Source: Dehalococcoidia bacterium (lineage in GTDB: Bacteria; Chloroflexota; Dehalococcoidia; SZUA-161). From it: 6,276 bases of DNA. The stretch lies in contig SOKG01000131.1 of NCBI GenBank assembly GCA_004376205.1, forward strand, positions 1 to 6,276, written 5' to 3'. Below are positions 1 to 5,826 of the stretch, piece after piece. Within the stretch, counting starts at the first letter, position 1; every line of letters starts with the position of its first letter. Both the position numbers and the translations under genes were made by a program. The notes under the pieces are model-generated. The model saw only the letters and a program-made list of their open reading frames with translations. It made no database searches and had not been told where the DNA came from.

Positions 1-20
1 AAGGGTTTGGAATTACCTTT

Positions 21-1028
21 TCAGTTGCTTCCTTGACCAACTTTGGCTCCTAGTCCTTGGAGATCGGAGATGATCTCCCTGATGTCTATATTCACCGGGC
101 AGGCGGCAACGCAGCGGCCGCAACCTACGCAGCCAAGAGGCCCGAACTGCTGCGGAAAATAGAGCAGCTTGTGACAGAAGCGCTGGCGGAGGCGAGTTCC
201 CTTATCTGCTCGGGGGTCATAGCCGCCGGCGATGCGAGTGAATCCTTTTGACTGGCAGCTCTCCCAGGTGCGTATTCGCTCTATCTTCCCTCTATCCCTG
301 CGATCCCGTATGTCGAAGCAGTAGCAGGTAGGGCAGACGTATGCGCAGACGTTGCAGTGAATACAACGGTCGGCTAACCGGCTCCAGTAGGGTTCATCGA
401 ACACCTTCTGCGCGGCTTCGACAATTCCTTCAGCAGGGACGTCGGTACCGCAGGAAGGCACTGACGGCTTCACGTCTGACTCCTTAAGTTCCACTCCCCG
501 CAGAAGCCTCTCGCCCTTTTCGGTAACGGTTTCGACTGCATAGCTATCGTCTACTTCGGTAAGCATAATATCAACCTTGGAGGAATCATTGGGAGCGCTG
601 CCCATGCTTGTGCAGAAACACTGGGGGGCAGGTTTGGTGCAAGCGAGGCCAATCATGGTAGTTTTGTCTCGATGCTGAGCCCAGAGGGAATCGGCGGGAT
701 CGTCTAAATAGGGGCCATCGAGTGTGGCGATCCCCCAAGCGTCACAGGGGCGGATGCCAAAGATGATTGTCTCCTGTTCGATAATCGCGGGTGTAACCTC
801 AACGTCGCTGTCTTTCCGCTCGACGGTAAACAGAGTATCAGTTCTGGGGAAAAACAGCTCCTTGGGTGAGAGGTTTGTATTCTCATAGTCAAATGCAATC
901 TCATCCACCGATTGGACGGGAGAGAATAGGGTGAGATGGTTGACATGCTTGGGAGCGACCAGGGTTCGCTCCTTCATGATGCTGCCGAGCCAGGATTCCA
1001 GCTCCTTTTTCCCTAGAATCTTCGTCAT
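21..1028 (-). CDS. 4Fe-4S dicluster protein, sulfhydrogenase beta (HydB)/AsrA-like; probable Flx-type subunit of the Hdr complex
   Basis: This 335-residue cytoplasmic iron-sulfur protein probably passes electrons between an NAD(P)H-oxidising flavoprotein and the MvhD/HdrA entry point. Residues 1-215 form an N-terminal domain with the 'GIRPCD' turn (C95) and a cysteine group C130, C137, C139, as in the beta subunit of sulfhydrogenase and in anaerobic sulfite reductase subunit A. Two ferredoxin-type motifs follow: C222, C225, C228, C232, with the extra pair C235/C237 in a 'CPTCYC' sequence, then C300, C303, C306, C310 followed by P. C258 and C285 lie between them. There is no signal peptide or membrane segment. 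The ATG overlaps the previous gene's stop as TAATG, so translation is probably coupled; the upstream Shine-Dalgarno is weak. The last 20 bases to the window edge contain no ATG, GTG or TTG on this strand, so any next gene begins outside. Family assignment is firm; the exact partner is inferred from context. Confidence 0.88.
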   Translation of the reverse strand: MTKILGKKELESWLGSIMKERTLVAPKHVNHLTLFSPVQSVDEIAFDYENTNLSPKELFFPRTDTLFTVERKDSDVEVTPAIIEQETIIFGIRPCDAWGIATLDGPYLDDPADSLWAQHRDKTTMIGLACTKPAPQCFCTSMGSAPNDSSKVDIMLTEVDDSYAVETVTEKGERLLRGVELKESDVKPSVPSCGTDVPAEGIVEAAQKVFDEPYWSRLADRCIHCNVCAYVCPTCYCFDIRDRRDRGKIERIRTWESCQSKGFTRIAGGYDPRADKGTRLRQRFCHKLLYFPQQFGPLGCVGCGRCVAACPVNIDIREIISDLQGLGAKVGQGSN

Positions 1029-1888
1029 TACCCGATTCCCAGTTTTTCGTCTTTCTTGAAGGTGATTAAGGGCGCGAGAGCAGCATCGCTCATGCCCGCC
1101 TGATAGTCGAATAGGCTGAGCACTTCCTGCTCCAGCTTCCTGTTGAGCAAGCTGAGAGGGATGTTAACCGGACAGACTCGTTCACACTCGTTACAGGAGA
1201 TGCAGCGCCCCCCCAGATGAAATGCACGGATCGTATTCCACATCAAGTTCTCTTCAGGGGCTATCCTGATCCCCACCCATTCCGGGTCGAGCTCTTCTGC
1301 AAAACAGTCTATGCAATAGCAGCCGGGGCAGGCCTGGCGGCAGGCATAGCAGCGAAGGCACCGTTCCGCTTGTTCCCGCCAGAAGGCGGCTCTCTCCTCC
1401 GTTGTCTTGGCCTCCATTTCCGCGACATCGGCAAAATCGGCGGGAGGCTCCTCGGTCACAGGCTCGCCCACCAGGAAGTCATAGACTACGGGGGTGTGCT
1501 GTCGGCACCAGTTGCAGCGTTGCTGAATCTGCTCGCTGCGCTTGTTCCAGCCCCACTCTACTACACCGGGGCAGACCACGCCGATGATGAATACCTGGTC
1601 GCGCTCGATCTGCTTCTCGCTGAGAAGGAGATTTACAGCGCGCGAGTCGCAGCCCTTGACCACCACAGCGGTGGGTTTGCCTTTCTTATCGAGGAGATAC
1701 TTCACCAGGTTGTGGCTGCAGGTGTTATCAAAGACAAGCCGGTCGACGGCTGCGGGATCATAGATAAAAGCGGGGCGCGCGCTGACGCCGTCGCTACCGG
1801 TCTCATAGCCGATGACGCATTCTACGGTGCCCTCTTGGAGAAGCTCCTTGGCCTTGTCTCTAATCTGCTGCGCAAAGTCTGCTCCCAT
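1028..1888 (-). CDS. FrhB/HydB-related 4Fe-4S ferredoxin protein; probable Flx-type electron-transfer subunit of the Hdr complex
   Basis: This 286-residue soluble protein has many cysteines. The N-terminal half (about 1-140) resembles the coenzyme F420 hydrogenase/dehydrogenase beta family in its 'VKGCDSRAV' turn (C80), followed by 'GVVCPG' (C106) and a C125-x2-C128 pair, which together could hold one cluster. The C-terminal half has two ferredoxin motifs: C177, C180, C183, C187 with additional C190, C192 and C195 ('CPGCYCIDC'), then C229, C232, C235, C239 followed by 'PVNI'. The same layout occurs in the next gene downstream, so the two appear to be diverged paralogues. The ATG overlaps the stop of the MvhD-type gene as TGATG, with GAGGA 10 nt upstream. 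F420 use is not implied, because the resemblance covers only short motifs. The likely role is electron relay to HdrA through the MvhD-type subunit, inferred from operon position. Confidence 0.86.
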   Translation of the reverse strand: MGADFAQQIRDKAKELLQEGTVECVIGYETGSDGVSARPAFIYDPAAVDRLVFDNTCSHNLVKYLLDKKGKPTAVVVKGCDSRAVNLLLSEKQIERDQVFIIGVVCPGVVEWGWNKRSEQIQQRCNWCRQHTPVVYDFLVGEPVTEEPPADFADVAEMEAKTTEERAAFWREQAERCLRCYACRQACPGCYCIDCFAEELDPEWVGIRIAPEENLMWNTIRAFHLGGRCISCNECERVCPVNIPLSLLNRKLEQEVLSLFDYQAGMSDAALAPLITFKKDEKLGIG

Positions 1889-2298
1889 CAGCTCACTTTC
1901 CTCGATCCCAGCTTGGTCATGTCCTCGGTGAACTCAGAGACGATCTTGGCGAAGCGCTTTCCCTCTGAAGCTGAGACCCACTCTATTCGGAATCGCTCTT
2001 TCCCTATCCCCATGAAGTCGAGCAGCTCTCTCAATAGTGCGAAGCGACGGCGACTGTAGTAGTTGCCCTCATTGTAATGGCAATCTCCAGGATGGCAGCC
2101 AGCGACTAGGACGGCATCAGCGCCCTCCTCAAAGCACTTGACTATCAACAGCGGGTCAATCCTGCCTGAACAGGGAACGCGAATAATACGGATGTTGGTC
2201 GGGTAGGCGTGACGGCTGGTGCCGGCCATGTCAGCTCCGGCATAGCTGCACCAGTTGCACAGGAAGCCAATAATCAGGGAGTCGTTATCTGCCGACAA
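1888..2298 (-). CDS. mvhD: MvhD/FlxD-type [2Fe-2S] subunit (hydrogenase iron-sulfur / delta subunit)
   Basis: This is a 136-residue protein of the MvhD family, the small [2Fe-2S] subunit that links an electron-input module to HdrA. The five family cysteines are present: C14 and C17 ('LCNWCSY'), C43 ('VPCSGR'), and C68 and C73 ('GCHPGDC'). The 'AGCHPGDCHYNEGN' stretch is typical of the family, and the length is normal. The start is TTG at 2298: a TGA lies two codons upstream in frame, and no ATG or GTG occurs before C14, so TTG is the only conventional start that keeps the cluster ligands. GAGGT sits 8 nt upstream, inside hdrA, and the gene overlaps the 3' end of hdrA by 14 bp. In methanogens the partner is the MvhAG hydrogenase. 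Here the following genes are HydB/FrhB-like proteins, so FlxD is the better functional label. Confidence 0.93.
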   Translation of the reverse strand: MSADNDSLIIGFLCNWCSYAGADMAGTSRHAYPTNIRIIRVPCSGRIDPLLIVKCFEEGADAVLVAGCHPGDCHYNEGNYYSRRRFALLRELLDFMGIGKERFRIEWVSASEGKRFAKIVSEFTEDMTKLGSRKVS

Positions 2299-4282
2299 GC
2301 GTCAAAACCTCTGAGATCAGTTGCTGGTTGGTGAAGCCGCGCAGGTTGATCGCCCCGGGGCGGCAGGCTGCTACGCAGAGCCCACAGCCCTTGCACAGAG
2401 TCTCGTTGACCGCAGCGATGGCGCGCCCATCCCTGGTGACTTGTTCCTCGATTGCGTTGAACGGGCAGACCTCCTTGCAGGCGAAGCAGCCGACGCACTT
2501 CATCGGGTCAACAAGAGCGGTGAGCGGGTTGGTGGTGAGGCTGTCCTGGCTGAGCAAGACTAGAGCCTTGGCTGCAGCGGCGCTGCCATGCGCTACGCAC
2601 TCGGGGATGTCGCGGGGACCGATGCAGGCGCCGGCGACGAATATGCCATCAGTCTGGGTCTCCACCGGGCGTAGCTTGGGATGGGCTTCGATCAGGAAGT
2701 TGTAAGTATCATAGCTGATGTTGAGGGCTTGGGCGATCACGTCAGCATTATCGCTGGGCTCCATGCCCGTTGCCAGCACAACCAGGTCAGCGTCGATCTC
2801 CACCGGCCTGCCCATGAGTGAGTCCTCGCCCAGAACCTTGAGCCTCTTCCCATCCTGGTAGATTTGTGAGACCCTTCCCCTGAGGTAAATTGCGCCGGCT
2901 TCATCCTGGGCACGACGGGCGAACTCCTCGAAGTCCTTGCCCCCAGCACGAACATCTATATAGAAGACGTAGCATTGGACATCGGGGTCATGCTCCTTGA
3001 GCATGATGGCGTGCTTTGCCGTATACATGCAGCAGACCTTGCTGCAATAGGGCCGCCCCACCTTGTCATCACGCGATCCCACACACTGGATGAAGACTAC
3101 ACTCTTGGGGTGAGCACCATCTGAGGGTCGGAGCACTTCGCCCTCGGTGGGCCCAGCAGCGGACATCAGCCGCTCCAGGTGGAGCGAGCTGATGACATCG
3201 GGATATCTTCCCCCCCCATACTCGCCGTAGACACTGTAATCGAAGGTCTTGAAGCCGGTGGCAACTACGATAGCACCGAACTTTTCGGTTACGATCTCAT
3301 CCTGCTGCCCCCAGTCAATCGATCCCGTCGGGCAGAGCTTTTCGCAGACGCGGCACTCAGGAGGCTTCTTGCCTTCCTCCGTCTCTGCCCATTCAAGATA
3401 CTTCCGATAGCGGCAGTTTACCATGTCGATCACCGGCATGTTGGGGACCGCCTGGGCGAAAGGTATATAGATGGCTGTGCGTTGGCCCAGGCCGAGATCG
3501 AACTCGGAGGGCAACTTCTCCGGGCACTTCTGCCAGCAGGTGCCGCAGCCAGTACACTTTGTGTGGTCAACCATTTTCGCCTTCTTCAGGATATCCACCT
3601 CGAAATTGCCCACGAACCCTCGCACCTCTTTTACCTCGGAGTAGCTGAGGAGACTGATGTTAGGATGCTGAGATACATCGACCATCTTCGGGGTCAGTAT
3701 GCAAGCCGAGCAATCAAGGGTGGGGAAGGTCTTATCTAACTGGGCCATGCGCCCCCCAATACTGGGCTCTTTCTCCATCAGAACCACTTCGTGACCGGCG
3801 GAAGCTATATCCAGAGCTGCCTGTATTCCCGTAATGCCACCACCGATTACCAGGGCACGCTTGGTGAGGCCCACCTGTTTGGGGAAAAGGGATTCATGAC
3901 GAGCGACCTTTGCCACGGCCATGCTTACCAGGTCGATGGCCTTCGCTGTGGCATCCTTGGGATCAGAGTGCACCCAGCTGCAGTGCTCCCTCAAGTTTGC
4001 TATCTCGAGAAGGTAGGGGTTAAGCCCGGCGGCGGCAACAGTTTTGCGGAAGGTATTCTCGTGCATTCGTGGGGAACAGGCGGCGATCACCACCCGGTCC
4101 AGCCTTTGCTCCCTTATCGCATCGCGGATCGATGCCTGACCTACCTCGCTGCAGGTGTACTTGTTTTCATCGGCATAGGCCACCAGAGGCATTCGCCTGG
4201 CAGCTTCAACAACCTCGGGGACATTTACTACGCCCGCGATATTGGTGCCACAATGGCAGACAAAGACCCCTATTCGGGACAT
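2285..4282 (-). CDS. hdrA: Heterodisulfide reductase subunit A, FAD and multi-[4Fe-4S] flavoprotein
   Basis: HdrA is the flavin subunit at which electron pairs are thought to be split between a high- and a low-potential acceptor. The 665 residues show the full-length architecture. An N-terminal domain carries C9, C11, C44 and C69. An FAD Rossmann motif 'GGGITGIQAAL' lies at 147-157 with acidic E170, followed by the HdrA signature 'DCSACILTPKM' (190-200). An inserted ferredoxin domain has C243, C246, C249, C253 and C290, C310, C313, C317. The thioredoxin-reductase-like domain contains C400, C413, C417 and C418, a spacing I recall for a cluster in the methanogen structure. FAD motifs 'ATGMEPSD' (504-511) and 'DGIFVAGAC' (545-553) follow. 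The C-terminal ferredoxin has C596, C599, C602, C606 and C630, C633, C636, C640. About six clusters are expected. There is no in-frame TGA, so this is not a selenocysteine form. The ATG has the strongest Shine-Dalgarno in the operon and follows the hdrB stop by 8 bp. Confidence 0.97.
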   Translation of the reverse strand: MSRIGVFVCHCGTNIAGVVNVPEVVEAARRMPLVAYADENKYTCSEVGQASIRDAIREQRLDRVVIAACSPRMHENTFRKTVAAAGLNPYLLEIANLREHCSWVHSDPKDATAKAIDLVSMAVAKVARHESLFPKQVGLTKRALVIGGGITGIQAALDIASAGHEVVLMEKEPSIGGRMAQLDKTFPTLDCSACILTPKMVDVSQHPNISLLSYSEVKEVRGFVGNFEVDILKKAKMVDHTKCTGCGTCWQKCPEKLPSEFDLGLGQRTAIYIPFAQAVPNMPVIDMVNCRYRKYLEWAETEEGKKPPECRVCEKLCPTGSIDWGQQDEIVTEKFGAIVVATGFKTFDYSVYGEYGGGRYPDVISSLHLERLMSAAGPTEGEVLRPSDGAHPKSVVFIQCVGSRDDKVGRPYCSKVCCMYTAKHAIMLKEHDPDVQCYVFYIDVRAGGKDFEEFARRAQDEAGAIYLRGRVSQIYQDGKRLKVLGEDSLMGRPVEIDADLVVLATGMEPSDNADVIAQALNISYDTYNFLIEAHPKLRPVETQTDGIFVAGACIGPRDIPECVAHGSAAAAKALVLLSQDSLTTNPLTALVDPMKCVGCFACKEVCPFNAIEEQVTRDGRAIAAVNETLCKGCGLCVAACRPGAINLRGFTNQQLISEVLTLVGR
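2307..2311 (-). promoter_or_regulatory. Ribosome binding site that decides the TTG start of the MvhD-type gene
   Basis: GAGGT lies inside the 3' end of hdrA, 8 nt before the TTG at 2298. With an in-frame TGA just upstream of the TTG and no ATG or GTG before the first cluster ligand, it fixes the start of this gene. Confidence 0.6.
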
Positions 4283-4286
4283 CCTT

Positions 4287-4292
4287 CCTCCT
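4287..4292 (-). promoter_or_regulatory. Strong ribosome binding site of hdrA
   Basis: AGGAGG lies 4 nt before the hdrA ATG and shares bases with the hdrB TAG stop. It is the only full consensus Shine-Dalgarno in the operon and supports ATG at 4282 as the hdrA start. Confidence 0.75.
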
Positions 4293-5190
4293 AGATAAGC
4301 TTCTTGTCGCGCAACATAGGCAGCGGGTCGGTCAGGTGTTTATTCAGCAAAAGCTCCTTGTGCGAGAAGCCCAGAGCGAGCCCCATTAGCTGAGTAAAGT
4401 ACAGGACAGGCAATTGGGTCTTCTGCCCATACTTTGCCGTCATATCCTTCTGGTACATGTCGAGGTTGGCGTGGCACATCGGGCAGGCAACGGCAATGCA
4501 ATCAGCACCGCTTCGTTCTGCGAGGGAGATAAGCCGATGAGATAATCTGAGGACAATGTCGAAGCGGGCGAAGGCCACGCCAGCGCCGCAGCAGGCTGTT
4601 TTCAACCCCCAATCAATAGCCTCAGCGCCAAGCCTCTCCATAAGGCGATCCATCGTTTGCGGGTTCTCGGCATCGTCGAAACCGGCCACCTCAGGGGGAC
4701 GAACCAGAAGGCAGCCGTAATAGCAGGCTACCTTCAGCCCGTTGAGAGGCTTCACGATTGGAAGGGGGACGCTCTCATCTGCCAACACCTGGAGCATTGG
4801 CTTGACGGTGACAGCGGTGCTCAACTCTTTGCCGACGGCGCGGCTGACAAGGTCCAGGGTATCCTTATTCTCGAGTTCATGAAGGGTGAATTTCAGCCGG
4901 GAGAAGCACAAGGCGCAGGGAACAGCCAGTGGAAGCCCCTTTTCCTCAGCTTGCTTTAGTGTGTGGGCGGGAAGCGCCAGGCTCAGCAGGTGGTCTGTGG
5001 AGTGGGCTGCTGAGGCACCGCAGCAGACCCAGTCTTTCAGTTCTCGCAGATCAATACCTACTCTTTGGCATACCAGCCGCGCGGAGACATCGTATTCTGC
5101 CGCCGTGGCGTGTAATGAACATCCTGGGTAATAAGAATAGGCGTGGTTCGCAACGGACTTGCCGACATCGGATTCTGCTGGTGCCAACAC
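4291..5190 (-). CDS. hdrB: Heterodisulfide reductase subunit B, non-cubane [4Fe-4S] catalytic subunit
   Basis: HdrB is the disulfide-reducing subunit. In methanogens it cleaves CoM-S-S-CoB on two non-cubane [4Fe-4S] clusters; in bacteria the substrate is usually unknown, with DsrC-type disulfides proposed. The 299 residues carry both complete CCG domains: C24, C56-C57, C92 and C95; then C160, C200-C201, C236 and C239 (plus C156). All five ligands per site are present, so both clusters should form. The start is GTG at 5190, overlapping the hdrC stop as TAGTG, with AGAGGA upstream; no ATG occurs before the conserved 'YYPGCS' motif at residues 20-25. This gives an N-terminal extension of roughly 15 residues relative to typical HdrB proteins that begin just before this motif. 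There is no signal peptide or membrane segment. It works with HdrC, encoded immediately upstream. Confidence 0.96.
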   Translation of the reverse strand: MLAPAESDVGKSVANHAYSYYPGCSLHATAAEYDVSARLVCQRVGIDLRELKDWVCCGASAAHSTDHLLSLALPAHTLKQAEEKGLPLAVPCALCFSRLKFTLHELENKDTLDLVSRAVGKELSTAVTVKPMLQVLADESVPLPIVKPLNGLKVACYYGCLLVRPPEVAGFDDAENPQTMDRLMERLGAEAIDWGLKTACCGAGVAFARFDIVLRLSHRLISLAERSGADCIAVACPMCHANLDMYQKDMTAKYGQKTQLPVLYFTQLMGLALGFSHKELLLNKHLTDPLPMLRDKKLI

Positions 5191-5762
5191 TAGCTCGACT
5201 TCCTCTCTAGCTCCTTCACGCGTGTTGCGATCCGCCTAACGTTTGCCAATCCCTTTGTTCTTTGGGGAAGGAGCTTTAGCTTCCCTCTGGCAAGCAGTGC
5301 CGGTAAACGTTTAATGTTGTTGAAGAAGTGCCTGCTGAGTAGATTATACGTAATTCCTAGCCCGAACTCGTAGACGCGACCGAAGAGGCGTACCTGCTGG
5401 AGGAAGGCGCTGTGGAAGACCGCTATCTCCCTTTGGGCGGGTGGCTTGCCTTCAGCCTGGGAGAATAGCCGCAGAGACTCTATCACCTTGGCGATGTCAA
5501 TCTCTCGCGGGCACCTCAAAGAGCAGGTCTGGCAACACACGCAAAGCCAGATGGCAGAGCTATCCAGTATCTCATCCTTGAGGCCCAGCTGGATCCCCCG
5601 CATGACCTGCCGTGGGGTAATGTCCATGGCGTAGGCGGTGGGACAGCCCGCGGTGCACTTCCCGCACTGGTAGCAGGAAGTGACGTTTTCCCCGGTGTGA
5701 CTTTGGACAAAAGAAAGAAAGTCGTTGGCAGGCTCAAGGACTATGACACTCTGCTCTGGCAT
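5190..5762 (-). CDS. hdrC: Heterodisulfide reductase subunit C, 2x[4Fe-4S] ferredoxin subunit
   Basis: HdrC is the small ferredoxin-like subunit that carries electrons from HdrA to HdrB. The two cluster motifs are C30, C33, C36, C40 followed by P ('SCYQCGKCTAGCP') and C74, C77, C80, C84 followed by P ('CVCCQTCSLRCP'), with the typical 'TPRQVMRGIQLG' helix between them. At 190 residues it matches the soluble HdrC family. The final 45 or so residues are rich in Lys/Arg and look helical; no membrane segment is present, so this is the cytoplasmic HdrABC type rather than HdrDE. It is the first gene of the operon: the ATG follows a probable promoter by about two dozen bases, with a modest AGGA 11 nt upstream. 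Its TAG overlaps the GTG of hdrB by one base, so the two are probably translated in a coupled way. Confidence 0.95.
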   Translation of the reverse strand: MPEQSVIVLEPANDFLSFVQSHTGENVTSCYQCGKCTAGCPTAYAMDITPRQVMRGIQLGLKDEILDSSAIWLCVCCQTCSLRCPREIDIAKVIESLRLFSQAEGKPPAQREIAVFHSAFLQQVRLFGRVYEFGLGITYNLLSRHFFNNIKRLPALLARGKLKLLPQRTKGLANVRRIATRVKELERKSS

Positions 5763-5786
5763 TCTTGTTGATATCCTACTAATTCC

Positions 5787-5815
5787 AGTATAAACGAAAT
5801 CAATCGAACGGGCAA
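5787..5815 (-). promoter_or_regulatory. Candidate sigma70-type promoter of the hdrCBA operon
   Basis: Read on the minus strand, TTGCCC (5815-5810) and TATACT (5792-5787) are separated by exactly 17 bp. They match the -35 and -10 consensus at 4/6 and 5/6 positions. Transcription would begin near 5780, leaving a leader of about 18 nt before the hdrC ATG. This is the only noncoding gap of useful size in the window and lies where an operon promoter is expected. It was identified by eye and no start site is known. Confidence 0.45.
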
Positions 5816-5826
5816 AGGTTGCCTCT

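Noticed and set aside
21..23. TGA ending the 335-residue protein considered as a selenocysteine codon
   Set aside because: It follows the last ferredoxin motif and a normal C-terminal helix, and no Cys is expected at that position. Only six more codons are visible before the window edge.
1217..2059. Open frame of 280 codons on the plus strand opposite the FrhB-like and MvhD-type genes
   Set aside because: It lies antisense to two genes with complete cysteine motifs, its translation shows no recognisable domain, and long antisense frames are common opposite GC-biased codons.
2285..4282. Search for a selenocysteine or split form of HdrA, known in some Hdr systems
   Set aside because: The frame is continuous with ordinary cysteines at all cluster motifs and includes both N- and C-terminal domains.
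3179..4294. Plus-strand open frames of 186 and 167 codons opposite hdrA
   Set aside because: They are shadows of hdrA codon bias: no domain, no ribosome site pattern and no operon partner.
5811..5826. Possible rho-independent terminator after the HIT gene
   Set aside because: The stem has only five base pairs and is followed by mixed sequence rather than a T run, so a terminator call is not supported.
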